A stretch of DNA of 64,000 nucleotides from Pseudoalteromonas nigrifaciens (lineage in GTDB: Bacteria; Pseudomonadota; Gammaproteobacteria; Enterobacterales; Alteromonadaceae). Positions within the stretch are counted from its first letter, which is position 1. Each line of letters opens with the position of its first letter. The notes under the pieces were generated by a model, which was not told the origin of the DNA, did not search any database, and worked only from the letters and a program-made list of their open reading frames with translations. Below are positions 1-9,054 of the stretch, in pieces. The translations under genes and the position numbers were made by a program. The stretch covers positions 620,001 through 684,000 of the forward strand of contig NZ_CP011036.1 in the NCBI RefSeq assembly GCF_002221505.1, in the 5' to 3' direction.

Positions 1-1
1 G

Positions 2-1195
2 GTTTCATTACTAGAAGATGGCCAAAAAGGCATTGTAATACTAGACCGTACGCCATTTTATGCAGAGTCGGGCGGCCAAGTTGGTGATACAGGTGTAATT
101 AGCGTTGCTGGTGGCGAGTTTACAGTAACTAACACGACTAAATTAGGTAATGCATTTGCACACCACGGTATAGTACAAGGCCGTATTGGTCTTAACGATA
201 AAGTAGAAGCAACAATTGATGACGCACGCCGCGAACGCATCAAGAAAAACCATACTGCTACGCATATATTACACGAAACACTGCGCCAATTATTAGGCGA
301 ACATGTAGGTCAAAAAGGCTCGCTAGTTCAAGCAGAGCGTTTGCGTTTTGACTTTTCACATTTTGAAGCTGTTACCAAAGAAGAATTACGCGAAATTGAA
401 CGTGTAGTAAACGATGAAATTCGTTGTAACTTTGCGTTAAGTACCGAGCTTATGGCAATAGATGACGCTAAAGCAAAAGGTGCAATGGCGCTATTTGGCG
501 AAAAATACGATGACGAAGTACGTGTAGTTACTATTGGGGACTACTCTATTGAGCTTTGTGGTGGTACACATGTTGAACGCGCAGGTGATATTGGTTTATT
601 CAAAATAGTATCTGAAAGCGGTATTGCTGCGGGTGTTCGTCGTATTGAAGCGGTAACCGGCGCTGACGCGATTGCCTACGTGAGTGAGCAAGAGCAAAAG
701 CTAAATGATGTAGCTGCTGTAGTTAAAGCCGACAGCGCGTCAGTACTTGAAAAAGTAACTGCGCTGCTTGATAAATCAAAACAGCTAGAAAAACAAATTG
801 CGCAACTTAACGATAAGCTAGCAAGTGCTGCGGGTGCCTCATTACTTGATTCAGTAGTAGAAATTAACGGTATTAAGCTATTAATAGCCAACGTTAAGGG
901 CACTGAGTCAAAAGCGTTACGTGGTATGGTTGATGATCTTAAAAACAAAATTGGCTCGGGTGTTATTGCACTAGGTGTTGCAAGCGATGATAAAGTGAGC
1001 TTAATTGCAGGTGTAACTAAAGATTTAACCGGTAGAGTTAAAGCCGGTGAGCTAGTTAACCATATGGCCAGCCAAGTAGGTGGTAAAGGTGGCGGCCGTC
1101 CAGATATGGCACAAGCGGGTGGCTCTGAGCCAGAAAACCTAACTGCAGCATTAGACAGTGTAACAGCTTGGTTTACTGAGAAAACACAAGCTTAA
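2..1195 (+). CDS. alaS: Alanyl-tRNA synthetase, C-terminal part (5' end outside window)
   Basis: This charges tRNA-Ala with alanine and edits mischarged Ser/Gly in the cytoplasm. The reading frame is open from the first bases of the window, so the gene is cut by the window edge; the last 397 residues are present. Visible landmarks are the editing-domain zinc motif HTATHILHE and, further on, [13 protein letters not shown], which together carry the His and Cys metal ligands of AlaRS. A coiled-coil stretch and the glycine-rich C-Ala end ([15 protein letters not shown]) follow. The stop codon directly abuts the GTG start of lysC, so the two are very probably co-transcribed. The order alaS-lysC-csrA is common in Alteromonadales and Vibrionales. 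Confidence 0.97.
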   Translation, partial: VSLLEDGQKGIVILDRTPFYAESGGQVGDTGVISVAGGEFTVTNTTKLGNAFAHHGIVQGRIGLNDKVEATIDDARRERIKKNHTATHILHETLRQLLGEHVGQKGSLVQAERLRFDFSHFEAVTKEELREIERVVNDEIRCNFALSTELMAIDDAKAKGAMALFGEKYDDEVRVVTIGDYSIELCGGTHVERAGDIGLFKIVSESGIAAGVRRIEAVTGADAIAYVSEQEQKLNDVAAVVKADSASVLEKVTALLDKSKQLEKQIAQLNDKLASAAGASLLDSVVEINGIKLLIANVKGTESKALRGMVDDLKNKIGSGVIALGVASDDKVSLIAGVTKDLTGRVKAGELVNHMASQVGGKGGGRPDMAQAGGSEPENLTAALDSVTAWFTEKTQA

Positions 1196-2413
1196 GTGGC
1201 ACTTATTGTTCAAAAGTTCGGTGGCACTTCAGTTGGTTCAATAGAGCGAATTGAAGCGGTTGCCGACCTTGTTGTTAAAACTAAACAACAAGGCCATCAA
1301 GTGGTTGTAGTGCTCTCGGCTATGTCGGGAGAAACCAACCGCTTAATTAATCTCGCCAAACAAATAGATACTCGGCCAAGTAGCCGTGAACTTGACGTAT
1401 TAATTAGCACCGGCGAGCAGGTTTCGGTGGCTTTATTAGCTATGGCTATTATTAAACGCGGTCATTCTGCTGTGAGTTTATTAGCCGATCAGGTTAATAT
1501 TTTAACCGATAATATGTTTGGCAAAGCCCGTATTACAGATGTAGCTGCAACGCGTTTAAAACATGAGCTTGAGCATAACCGTATTGCAATTATTGCGGGT
1601 TTTCAGGGCCGTGATATTGAAGGAAATGTAACTACATTAGGGCGTGGCGGTACCGATACTTCGGCGGTTGAAATTGCTGGAGCAATAAAAGCTGACGAAT
1701 GTCAGATCTATACCGACGTTAACGGCGTATATACTACAGACCCTCGTGTTGAACCTAATGCACGACGAATGAGCCAAGTTACCTTTGCTGAAATGCTAGA
1801 GTTAGCAAGTTTAGGGGCTAAAGTATTGCATATTCGTTCAGTTGAAGCGGCAGGAAAGCACAATGTGCCACTTAGGGTGCTATCAAGTTTTTACCCTGAT
1901 GCTGGTACATTGATTAGTTTTGAGGAGAGCGATATGCCTGGTAATGTCGTTTCGGGTATTGCGTTTAATCGTGATGAATGTTTAATAAATGTAGAGGGTG
2001 TACTTAGTGGTACACGATATCTTGCAAAGATTTTGAAACTTTTTGCAGATAATGGCATCGAAATAGATATGATTAATCAAGTTAATCATAATGTTGACAA
2101 AGTAGACTATGCTTTTACTGTACACACAAATGATTATTTACACGCATTAGACGTTTTAACAGAGCAGCAAGCTCAGTTAACAGCACAAAATATTTTTGGG
2201 TTAACAACAGTCGCTAAAGTGTCTGCTGTTGGTATGGGTATGAAGTCACATTCGGGTGTTGCTAGTTTATTTTTTGATGCATTAGCTGCAGAAAATATTA
2301 ATGTTATTTTAGTGTCTACATCAGAAATTAAAATATCGGTTTTAATAGATGAAAAATACCTAGAGTTGGCTGTTCGTGCATTACATAAGATATTTTTAAC
2401 AGAAAATGAATAG
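1196..2413 (+). CDS. lysC: Aspartate kinase, monofunctional (LysC type)
   Basis: It phosphorylates L-aspartate, the first step to lysine, threonine, methionine and diaminopimelate. The protein has 405 residues and begins with the kinase signature KFGGTSVG near residue 7. The amino-acid kinase fold is followed by two C-terminal ACT domains (from about residue 265) that normally bind end-product amino acids. There is no homoserine dehydrogenase half, so it is the monofunctional form. The start is GTG, immediately after the alaS TAA with no gap, which suggests translational coupling. csrA lies 90 bases downstream. Confidence 0.95.
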   Translation: MALIVQKFGGTSVGSIERIEAVADLVVKTKQQGHQVVVVLSAMSGETNRLINLAKQIDTRPSSRELDVLISTGEQVSVALLAMAIIKRGHSAVSLLADQVNILTDNMFGKARITDVAATRLKHELEHNRIAIIAGFQGRDIEGNVTTLGRGGTDTSAVEIAGAIKADECQIYTDVNGVYTTDPRVEPNARRMSQVTFAEMLELASLGAKVLHIRSVEAAGKHNVPLRVLSSFYPDAGTLISFEESDMPGNVVSGIAFNRDECLINVEGVLSGTRYLAKILKLFADNGIEIDMINQVNHNVDKVDYAFTVHTNDYLHALDVLTEQQAQLTAQNIFGLTTVAKVSAVGMGMKSHSGVASLFFDALAAENINVILVSTSEIKISVLIDEKYLELAVRALHKIFLTENE

Positions 2414-2503
2414 ATTGATAGGTTTTACTTACTTTTTAGTCTAATTTTCATTAAAATGTTTTAGCGGAATCTTATAATTTTATTGGAACAAGGGAGCAAA
2501 AGA

Positions 2504-2695
2504 ATGCTAATACTAACTCGTAGAGTAGGTGAAACCCTAATGATCGGTGACGAAGTAACCGTTACTGTTCTAGGTGTTAAAGGGAATCAAGTTCGAATCG
2601 GTGTTAACGCACCAAAAGACGTTTCAGTGCATCGTGAAGAAATTTACATGCGTATTCAAGCTGAAAAGTCTAACCCTGAACCTGGCAATGCTTAA
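2504..2695 (+). CDS. csrA: Carbon storage regulator CsrA (RsmA)
   Basis: This small dimeric RNA-binding protein recognises GGA motifs in mRNA leaders and controls translation, carbon metabolism, motility and biofilm. The product starts [16 protein letters not shown], the canonical CsrA N-terminus, and has 63 residues, a normal length. An upstream TTG at 2483 in the same frame would add seven residues, but the ATG at 2504 matches the family start and has the ribosome binding site AGGGAG at 2491-2496. A hairpin terminator lies 45 bases after the stop. Confidence 0.97.
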
Positions 2696-2740
2696 TCAGC
2701 AATGTATATAACTTAGTTACATACTGAGTTATTGCCAAAA

Positions 2741-2763
2741 GCCACTCACTGAGTGGCTTTTTT
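2741..2763. terminator. Intrinsic terminator shared by csrA and the YcxB-like gene
   Basis: GCCACTC-act-GAGTGGC is followed by six Ts on the plus strand, and AAAA in front gives Ts on the minus strand. It ends csrA, and its left arm also contains the TGA stop (2746-2748) of the opposing YcxB-like gene. Confidence 0.85.
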
Positions 2764-3213
2764 GTGTATAAAATTAAGTGTTTCGGCAGTTAATATGTGC
2801 TTGGATATATACTGCATACCTTTTTTGTTTTTTAATAGTATGCCGCGCTCTGTGGTTATAACTTCGTTAATATCTGACCACAGAAGTTGGGTGTTTTTAT
2901 AAAAGTTACTCGATTTAATCCCTTCTTCGTCAAAGGTAAGGGTGACCTCAGACCCCGAGGCTTTGCTTAGCATTTGTCTAGTAACCCACCAAGGACGGCG
3001 ATAATAAAAGGCAATACATTCGAGTACCGCAACCATGATCAGAAAAGATCCTAGGTAATGATCGTCTAAACCATAAATTCCAAATAAACCGAGTGCTACT
3101 AATAGCGCCAATAAAAAGTATTTTGGTTGCGCGCGCTTGCTATGCGCAACTGATTCGTCAAAGCACTCATAAAAATAAGGCTTATCAAGCGTGTAGGTTG
3201 TTGTAAGTGTCAT
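2746..3213 (-). CDS. YcxB-like membrane protein, function unknown
   Basis: This 155-residue protein has two adjacent hydrophobic segments (about residues 30-48 and 54-70) ending in YYRRPWWVTRQM. A soluble C-terminal domain follows, with the pattern ...EGIKSSN...LLWSDINEVITTERGILLKNKKG. That layout of two membrane helices, then a PH-like domain with a Trp-Ser-Asp-Ile strand, is typical of YcxB-family proteins. No enzymatic residues can be named. It converges on csrA and its last codons form part of the shared terminator hairpin. Confidence 0.75.
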   Translation of the reverse strand: MTLTTTYTLDKPYFYECFDESVAHSKRAQPKYFLLALLVALGLFGIYGLDDHYLGSFLIMVAVLECIAFYYRRPWWVTRQMLSKASGSEVTLTFDEEGIKSSNFYKNTQLLWSDINEVITTERGILLKNKKGMQYISKHILTAETLNFIHKKATQ

Positions 3214-3373
3214 ATAGAAGTTCTTAAAACATAGTTATATGCATTTTAACAAGCTAACCAGTAAATGCGCAGTTATATAATAAATAACTGCATAATAGAT
3301 AAAGATATTGGCGTTTATTATTTATCAGATCCAACCTTTAATTTAGATATTATTTTATTACACACATAAAAAA

Positions 3374-3399
3374 ACGGCTCATTTTAGAGCCGTTTTTTT
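3374..3399. terminator. Intrinsic terminator after the small lipoprotein gene
   Basis: ACGGCTC-atttta-GAGCCGT is flanked by A-runs and T-runs, so it can act in both directions. It is placed just after the minus-strand lipoprotein gene. Confidence 0.85.
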
Positions 3400-3414
3400 A
3401 ATAAATTAGAAGAA

Positions 3415-3606
3415 TTAACAGTTAGTTTCTTCTGCATTTACACCTTCTTTTACTTCTTCACATGCATCTTCAACTTTGTTTTGCACGTCAGTTACTGCTT
3501 CGTCAATACGTTCACCAGCATCTTCTGCGTGGTTATCTTCACAGCCCATAATAAATAAACTTGCGAATAGGCCAATTAGTGCTGCTCTTAAAGTTGTCGA
3601 ATTCAT
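3415..3606 (-). CDS. Small acidic lipoprotein
   Basis: This 63-residue protein has a lipoprotein signal: a hydrophobic segment LRAALIGLFASLFIMGC with a lipobox (LFIMGC) and Cys at 22. The mature part of about 41 residues is very acidic (EDAGERIDEAVTDVQNKVEDACEEVKEG), probably helical, and has two further Cys residues. It lies 65 bases downstream of the DUF1328 gene on the same strand and before a terminator, so a two-gene unit is likely. Such small helical envelope proteins are often stress-induced, but that is inference; I do not recognise a specific family. Confidence 0.7.
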   Translation of the reverse strand: MNSTTLRAALIGLFASLFIMGCEDNHAEDAGERIDEAVTDVQNKVEDACEEVKEGVNAEETNC

Positions 3607-3671
3607 AATGTAATTCCTTGTAAATTTTGATTTAAATGATTTTTAATTAGTTTAAAACTTTAGTTTGTTAC

Positions 3672-3842
3672 CTAGGGCTTTTTGCCACGTAGGGCACCCG
3701 ATACTAAAGATATAACTAAAAGTATTAAAAATATAAAAAATATAATTTTTGCAATACCCGCTGCGGCGCCTGCTATACCACCAAAACCTAACACTGCAGC
3801 AATTAAAGCAATTACTAAAAAAGTGATTGTCCAGCGTAACAT
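3672..3842 (-). CDS. DUF1328 (YtjA-family) small membrane protein
   Basis: This 56-residue protein begins [20 protein letters not shown], continues [20 protein letters not shown] and ends LRGKKP. These are the hallmarks of the DUF1328 family: two transmembrane helices around a [12 protein letters not shown] turn and a basic end. The start has a good ribosome binding site (AAGGAG, six bases before ATG). Reading frames that overlap it on both strands do not resemble known proteins. Homologues are often found with osmotic or envelope-stress genes; the function is unknown. It is followed by the small lipoprotein gene. Confidence 0.88.
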   Translation of the reverse strand: MLRWTITFLVIALIAAVLGFGGIAGAAAGIAKIIFFIFLILLVISLVSGALRGKKP

Positions 3843-4162
3843 TGTATTCTCCTTGGTTTATCAAATTTGCTCAATGGATATGATGCGAGTTACGTGCCAT
3901 TGTTTTTTTTTGCTTTTAAATCAATGGTTTGCTTTTGTTTGTGTTATTTCAGCGTGCACTCAATGGTAAGTTTTACGCTTTGCTATGTAATTTATTCATA
4001 CTGATACAAGTGATTATGGATGTTAGTTTTTTATAAGAGAAGTTAGCGCATATTGATTTTTAGAATTGAGTTTAAGAGCTATTAAATTGCAGTTCGAGAC
4101 TTGCGAGCATAGCGGGCTTAATAACAGCGGCTATTTAAATGGTTGAATAATTAACAAATATA

Positions 4163-4177
4163 TTTGGTAAGACCAAT
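4163..4177. promoter_or_regulatory. PdhR/LldR-type operator, distal copy
   Basis: TTTGGTAAGACCAAT contains the inverted repeat TTGGT-aag-ACCAA. It matches, apart from one outer base, the ATTGGTAAGACCAAT site of E. coli PdhR, a GntR/FCD regulator that senses pyruvate. It lies about 310 bases upstream of oadG. Confidence 0.6.
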
Positions 4178-4362
4178 TGCCAGTGGTGAAATTACTTTAT
4201 GCTAATAGAACTGTTAACGCTTTACTTTAAGTGCATTATTAACGGTTTTTAGGTCGCCTATATAACTTTTATTTATATTCACTATTTTTATTATCTATGT
4301 AATAGCGCGTATCTAGTCCTTTTTGTAGTGTTAAGTTAATTAATAGCATGTTAGTTTTGTTT

Positions 4363-4381
4363 AAATTGGTTTTACCAATTT
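4363..4381. promoter_or_regulatory. PdhR/LldR-type operator, proximal copy
   Basis: AAATTGGTTTTACCAATTT is a perfect inverted repeat with 8-base arms around a 3-base spacer, the form recognised by GntR/FCD regulators PdhR and LldR. It lies about 107 bases upstream of the oadG start, a sensible operator position. The regulator itself is not in this window. Confidence 0.7.
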
Positions 4382-4487
4382 ACAGGCTATAGACAAAACA
4401 CTGTTTTTTGTTATTATTCGGTGAATAATTATTTACGTAAAATGATTTTTTATTTTGATTTCGGTATAAGTTTTATAGGAGAGGAAA

Positions 4488-4733
4488 ATGGATATCGCTG
4501 CTTTACTTACAACAGCAAGCAACTTAATGCTAACCGGTATGGTGGGGGTGTTTGTGTTTCTGTCATTATTAATTACCTGCGTTACGGTTATGTCTAAGCT
4601 GGTATCTCGCTTTGCAGAGCCTGAGCTTGCAATGCCTGCCAGAACACCGTCTTTTAAATCACAAGGTGTGCCTAATGAGCACATCGCCGCAATTAGTGCT
4701 GCCATTGCTCAGTACAAAACAAACAATAATTAA
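4488..4733 (+). CDS. oadG: Oxaloacetate decarboxylase gamma subunit
   Basis: This small membrane subunit of the sodium-pumping oxaloacetate decarboxylase holds OadA to OadB. The 81-residue product has one N-terminal transmembrane helix (about 12-35, LMLTGMVGVFVFLSLLITCVT) and a polar C-terminal tail, the usual OadG layout and length. The start is preceded by AGGAGAGG. oadA follows after 12 bases and oadB after that, the standard oadGAB order. Two PdhR/LldR-type operators precede it. Confidence 0.92.
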   Translation: MDIAALLTTASNLMLTGMVGVFVFLSLLITCVTVMSKLVSRFAEPELAMPARTPSFKSQGVPNEHIAAISAAIAQYKTNNN

Positions 4734-4745
4734 AGGAGCACTTAA

Positions 4746-6527
4746 ATGGCTAAATTAAAATTAACAGAACTGGTACTACGTGATGCGCATCAATCATTGT
4801 TAGCAACTCGTATGCGCCTTGACGATATGCTACCGATTGCAAAAAAGCTTGATGATGCAGGTTATTGGTCTATTGAGTCGTGGGGTGGAGCTACGTTTGA
4901 TTCGTGTATTCGTTATTTAGGTGAAGATCCTTGGGAGCGTATTCGCGCACTAAAAAAAGCGATGCCAAATACTAAACAGCAAATGCTATTACGCGGTCAA
5001 AATTTATTAGGTTACCGCCATTATGCTGACGATGTAGTAGAAAAATTTGTAGAGCGTGCCCATAAAAATGGCGTTGATGTATTTCGTATATTTGATGCAA
5101 TGAACGATGTACGTAATCTTGAAACGGCAATTAAAGCGGCTATAAAAGTAGGCGCACATGCCCAAGGGACTATTTCTTATACAGTAAGCCCTGTTCATAC
5201 GCTTGATATGTGGTTAACGCTAGCTAAGCAGTTGGAAGATTTAGGCTGTCATTCAATTTGTATTAAAGATATGGCGGGTTTATTAAAGCCGTACGATGCT
5301 GAAAAACTAATTAAAGCACTAAAAGAAACTGTATCTATTCCAATTGCAATGCAGTGCCACGCCACAACAGGTTTAAGTACTGCGACTTATCAAAAAGCGA
5401 TTGATGCAGGCATTGATATGCTTGATACCGCAATTTCATCTATGAGTATGACTTACGGACACACCGCAACTGAAACTATTGTATCGATAGTTGAAGGGAC
5501 TGAGCGTGATACTGAGCTTGATTTAAATCACCTTGAAGAAATTGCTGCTTACTTTAGAGATGTACGTAAAAAATACGCGGCATTTGAAGGTAGCTTAAAA
5601 GGGGTTGATGGCCGTATTTTACTCGCGCAAGTACCTGGTGGCATGTTAACTAACATGGAAAACCAGCTTAAAGAGCAAGGCGCAGCAGATAAGCTTAATG
5701 AAGTTTTACTTGAGATCCCACGTGTACGAGAAGATTTAGGCTTTTTACCGCTTGTTACACCAACGTCGCAAATTGTAGGCACTCAAGCGGTACTTAATGT
5801 ACTAACGGGTGAGCGCTATAAAACAATTACTAAAGAAACAGCTGGCGTATTAAAAGGTGAATATGGCCTAACACCAGCACCTATGAATAAAGAGCTACAA
5901 GAGCGTGTGCTTGATGGAGCAGAGGTAATTACTTGTCGTCCTGCAGATAATATTGCACCTGAGCTTGCAACGCTTGAGGCTGAATTATTAAAAGAAGTAC
6001 AAGAGCAAGGTTTAACTCTTGCTGATGAGCAAATTGATGACGTACTAACGTATGCATTATTCCCACAGGTTGGTTTGAAGTTTATTAAAAACCGTAACAA
6101 CCCAGATGCATTTGAGCCAGTTCCTTGTGTTGAAGATAAAAGTAATAAAGCTCCCTCTAAATCAGCTTCAAATAACAACAGCGTTAAAGCTGAGCAATAC
6201 AGCGTAAAAGTAGACGGTAAGGTTTACGACGTTGTTGTAGCTCAAGGCGGCGAGCTTAAAGAAGTTACATTAAAAGACTCAGAACATATTCCTCAGTCTG
6301 CTTCGGTTGCATCAGGCGAAACACTTAACGCCCCTTTAGCCGGTAATATTTTTAAGATAAAGGTAAAAGCAGGGCAAGTTGTGAATGAAGGTGATGTAGT
6401 GATTATTATGGAAGCCATGAAAATGGAAACTGAAATACGCGCTACGCACACCGGAACAATTGCTGAAGTGTTAGTTGGTGAAGGCGATGCTGTAACTACC
6501 GGCGACGCTATGATTGCATTAGCTTAG
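4746..6527 (+). CDS. oadA: Oxaloacetate decarboxylase alpha subunit (biotin carboxyltransferase)
   Basis: It transfers the carboxyl group of oxaloacetate to its own biotin, giving pyruvate; decarboxylation of carboxybiotin by OadB then drives sodium export. The 593-residue protein has an N-terminal carboxyltransferase TIM barrel ([12 protein letters not shown] near the start), a conserved PYC/OadA middle domain to about residue 490, a polar Ala/Ser/Asn linker, and a biotinyl domain. The biotin lysine is K559 in EAMKMET. AAAGGAGC precedes the ATG. It is co-transcribed with oadG and oadB. Confidence 0.97.
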   Translation: MAKLKLTELVLRDAHQSLLATRMRLDDMLPIAKKLDDAGYWSIESWGGATFDSCIRYLGEDPWERIRALKKAMPNTKQQMLLRGQNLLGYRHYADDVVEKFVERAHKNGVDVFRIFDAMNDVRNLETAIKAAIKVGAHAQGTISYTVSPVHTLDMWLTLAKQLEDLGCHSICIKDMAGLLKPYDAEKLIKALKETVSIPIAMQCHATTGLSTATYQKAIDAGIDMLDTAISSMSMTYGHTATETIVSIVEGTERDTELDLNHLEEIAAYFRDVRKKYAAFEGSLKGVDGRILLAQVPGGMLTNMENQLKEQGAADKLNEVLLEIPRVREDLGFLPLVTPTSQIVGTQAVLNVLTGERYKTITKETAGVLKGEYGLTPAPMNKELQERVLDGAEVITCRPADNIAPELATLEAELLKEVQEQGLTLADEQIDDVLTYALFPQVGLKFIKNRNNPDAFEPVPCVEDKSNKAPSKSASNNNSVKAEQYSVKVDGKVYDVVVAQGGELKEVTLKDSEHIPQSASVASGETLNAPLAGNIFKIKVKAGQVVNEGDVVIIMEAMKMETEIRATHTGTIAEVLVGEGDAVTTGDAMIALA

Positions 6528-6540
6528 GAGTAAATAGAGG

Positions 6541-7671
6541 ATGGATGGTATTTTAAACCTCTGGCATGCCACAGGCATTGCTAACTTTACATTTCCAGCG
6601 TTGATTATGATTGCGGTAGGCTGTTTATTATTGTTTTTGGCAATAGCCAAAAAATTTGAGCCCCTATTATTATTACCTATCGGCTTTGGTGCAATATTAA
6701 CTAATATTCCGGTGGCAGGTTTATCCGACCCCGGCGGCTTACTGCATTATGTGTATTATGTAGGTATTGATACCGGTATTTTTCCACTATTAATATTTAT
6801 GGGAGTAGGCGCGTTAACTGATTTTAGTGCGCTAATTGCTAACCCTCGTATGTTGCTATTAGGTGCAGCTGCACAGTTTGGTATTTTTGCGACTTTGTTT
6901 GGCGCTATTTTACTTAACTATGTACCTGGTTTTGAATTTAGCCTGCAAGATGCGTCGGCTATTGCGATAATTGGTGGAGCTGATGGCCCAACCGCTATAT
7001 TTTTAGCCTCTAAACTGGCACCCGACTTGTTAGGTGCGATTGCGGTAGCTGCTTATTCGTATATGGCATTAGTGCCAATTATTCAGCCGCCAATTATGCG
7101 CGCATTAACCACGGTTGAAGAGCGCCAAATAAAAATGCCAGAGCTGCGTAAAGTATCTAAAAAAGAGAAAATTATTTTTCCGTTAATGGTACTTAGCTTA
7201 ACAGCAATGTTTTTACCTGCGGCGATACCTCTGGTTGGTATGTTTTGTTTAGGTAACTTAATGCGAGAGTCGGGTGTTGTTGATAGATTAAGTAACAGTG
7301 CTCAAAACGAAATCATCAATGTTACAACTATATTTTTAGGTTTAGCTGTAGGCTCAAAGCTTGCTGCAGATAAGTTTTTAACTGTTGAGACGATTGGTAT
7401 TTTAGTGCTTGGCGCACTGGCTTTTGCTATAGGTACAGCCTCGGGCGTATTTATGGCTAAAGGGTTAAATAAAATATCTAAAACGCCGATTAATCCATTA
7501 ATTGGTGCTGCGGGAGTATCGGCTGTACCCATGGCGGCGCGCGTAGTAAATAAAGTAGGCCTTGAGAGCAATCCACATAACTTTTTACTTATGCATGCAA
7601 TGGGGCCAAATGTTGCCGGAGTACTAGGCAGTGCAGTTGCAGCAGGTATTTTATTAGCACTTGTTGGCTAA
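6541..7671 (+). CDS. oadB: Oxaloacetate decarboxylase beta subunit (sodium pump)
   Basis: This integral membrane subunit decarboxylates carboxybiotin and exports sodium. It has 376 residues and many transmembrane helices. The signature [10 protein letters not shown] is present, with D148 at the position of the essential membrane Asp (D203) of the Klebsiella enzyme. It lies 13 bases after oadA and is followed by an intrinsic terminator, so it closes the operon. A marine host with a sodium cycle fits this pump. Confidence 0.96.
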   Translation: MDGILNLWHATGIANFTFPALIMIAVGCLLLFLAIAKKFEPLLLLPIGFGAILTNIPVAGLSDPGGLLHYVYYVGIDTGIFPLLIFMGVGALTDFSALIANPRMLLLGAAAQFGIFATLFGAILLNYVPGFEFSLQDASAIAIIGGADGPTAIFLASKLAPDLLGAIAVAAYSYMALVPIIQPPIMRALTTVEERQIKMPELRKVSKKEKIIFPLMVLSLTAMFLPAAIPLVGMFCLGNLMRESGVVDRLSNSAQNEIINVTTIFLGLAVGSKLAADKFLTVETIGILVLGALAFAIGTASGVFMAKGLNKISKTPINPLIGAAGVSAVPMAARVVNKVGLESNPHNFLLMHAMGPNVAGVLGSAVAAGILLALVG

Positions 7672-7696
7672 CATCAATTTTAAAATCCAACCGATT

Positions 7697-7721
7697 AGCG
7701 CAGTTTACTGCGCTTTTTTTT
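7697..7721 (+). terminator. oad operon terminator
   Basis: AGCGCAG-ttta-CTGCGCT is followed by eight Ts, 25 bases after the oadB stop. Confidence 0.9.
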
Positions 7722-7785
7722 ATGCTTAATTTATTGACTGTTTTTGTTACAGTAAGCTACTTGTAATTAATTAAGGATAGCCGGC

Positions 7786-8757
7786 ATGCATGACACTCCT
7801 TTGGCAAAATATTTACCTAATGTTAGCAAGCTCATATTTGGTTGTATGGGACTTGGGGGAGGCTGGAATAAAGACCCCTTAACTAATACTCATACCCAGC
7901 AGGCACATGTTTGTATAGATACAGCAATAGCCGGTGGCATTAATTTTTTTGATCACGCCGATATTTATACATTTGGTAAAGCTGAGCAGGTGTTTGGCCA
8001 AGTCCTTAAGCAGCGCCCAGAGCTGAGAGAGCAAATTTATATCCAGTCAAAGTGCGGAATTCGTTTTGCCGATGAGCAAGGGCCAAAGCGCTACGACTTA
8101 TCAAAGCAATGGATTGAGCAATCAGTAGAGGGCTCTCTTAAGCGGTTAAATACTGATTATTTAGATGTACTTATGCTGCACAGACCCGACCCTTTGATAC
8201 AAGTTGAAGAAGTAGCTCAGGTATTTAGTCGCTTAAAAGAAAGTGGCAAAGTACGTCATTTTGCGGTGTCTAATATGTCGCAGCAACAAATACAGTTTTT
8301 ACAAACAGCCCTTGATATGCCCATAGTTGCCAACCAAATTGAAGCAAGCTTAAAGCAATCAGCCTGGGTTGATGAGGGGGTATATGTCGGTAACCGCGAT
8401 GGCAAAGACATTAACTTTACTCCCGGCTTTATAGAATATTGCACCGAGCAGGAAATACAAATTCAAAGCTGGGGTAGCTTATGCCAAGGATTATATTCAG
8501 GAAAACAGCTGCAAAATGCATCACCTGCAGATATTAATACCGCTATATTAGTTAATAAGTTAGCAGCACTTTATAGCACGTCTGCCGAGGCTATTGTATT
8601 GGCTTGGTTACTGCGCCATCCGGCATTAATTCAACCGGTAATAGGCACAACTAATGCTAAGCGACTGGCTGCATCGTGCAGCGCTGTAAATATAGAATTA
8701 ACCCGAGAGCATTGGTATGCATTATATGTCAGCGCCAAAGGGCACGAGTTACCCTAA
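7786..8757 (+). CDS. Aldo/keto reductase (YdhF-like)
   Basis: This is an NADPH-dependent carbonyl reductase of the aldo/keto reductase superfamily. The 323-residue protein has the family's catalytic tetrad at D56, Y61, K89 and H132 (motifs FFDHADIYTFG, QSKCGI, MLHRPD). Its closest recognisable relative is E. coli YdhF (oxidoreductase with AKR fold, often called heme-binding in annotations). Substrate is unknown. A small membrane protein gene starts 26 bases after its stop and may be in the same unit. Confidence 0.88.
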   Translation: MHDTPLAKYLPNVSKLIFGCMGLGGGWNKDPLTNTHTQQAHVCIDTAIAGGINFFDHADIYTFGKAEQVFGQVLKQRPELREQIYIQSKCGIRFADEQGPKRYDLSKQWIEQSVEGSLKRLNTDYLDVLMLHRPDPLIQVEEVAQVFSRLKESGKVRHFAVSNMSQQQIQFLQTALDMPIVANQIEASLKQSAWVDEGVYVGNRDGKDINFTPGFIEYCTEQEIQIQSWGSLCQGLYSGKQLQNASPADINTAILVNKLAALYSTSAEAIVLAWLLRHPALIQPVIGTTNAKRLAASCSAVNIELTREHWYALYVSAKGHELP

Positions 8758-8783
8758 TTTAGACCCCCACTTAAGGTATTACT

Positions 8784-8960
8784 ATGAATATATTCGTTAT
8801 TTTAATTAGCTTGTTTGTCGCATTGTTAATATTAATTCCGTTATTAGAAAAGTATCAAAGTAAAATAGGCTTAGATGGCGCTAAAAAATACAGTAAGTAT
8901 ATATGGCCACTGGTAATGGTATCGTTAGTGGTACAGCTAATTTATGTATTAATGAATTAG
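8784..8960 (+). CDS. Small membrane protein, unknown
   Basis: This 58-residue protein reads MNIFVILISLFVALLILIPL, then a polar centre (LEKYQSKIGLDGAKKYSKYIW) and a second helix PLVMVSLVVQLIYVLMN, so it is a predicted two-helix hairpin. A weak ribosome binding site (AAGG) lies about eight bases before the ATG. It sits between the aldo/keto reductase gene and a terminator, which makes a coupled gene plausible. I do not recognise a family. Confidence 0.65.
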   Translation: MNIFVILISLFVALLILIPLLEKYQSKIGLDGAKKYSKYIWPLVMVSLVVQLIYVLMN

Positions 8961-9001
8961 TGTGTCAGTCTATTATTCATAGGCAAAAAAATTATAGGTA
9001 C

Positions 9002-9039
9002 AAAAAAGCCTTTGCAAGTTACCTAGCAAAGGCTTTTTT
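9002..9039. terminator. Bidirectional terminator between convergent genes
   Basis: AAAAAAGCCTTTGC and GCAAAGGCTTTTTT form a long stem around a 10-base loop. It separates the plus-strand small membrane gene and the minus-strand peptidase gene. Confidence 0.9.
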
Positions 9040-9054
9040 AATAATGATTTAATG

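Larger units (their letters stand above)
3843..4487. other. Intergenic regulatory region between the DUF1328 gene and oadG
   Basis: About 645 bases have no convincing coding frame. The region contains the divergent promoters of the DUF1328 and oad units and two TTGGT-n3-ACCAA inverted repeats (listed separately). I see nothing else in it that I can support. Confidence 0.6.

Noticed and set aside
3652..3864. Minus-strand 70-residue frame overlapping DUF1328
   Set aside because: A different frame (3672-3842) gives the conserved DUF1328 sequence with a good ribosome binding site; this one resembles nothing.
3682..3969. Plus-strand 95-residue frame opposite the DUF1328 gene
   Set aside because: It is the reverse of a clear DUF1328 protein, is low-complexity (Ile/Ala/Lys/Pro) and has no ribosome binding site.
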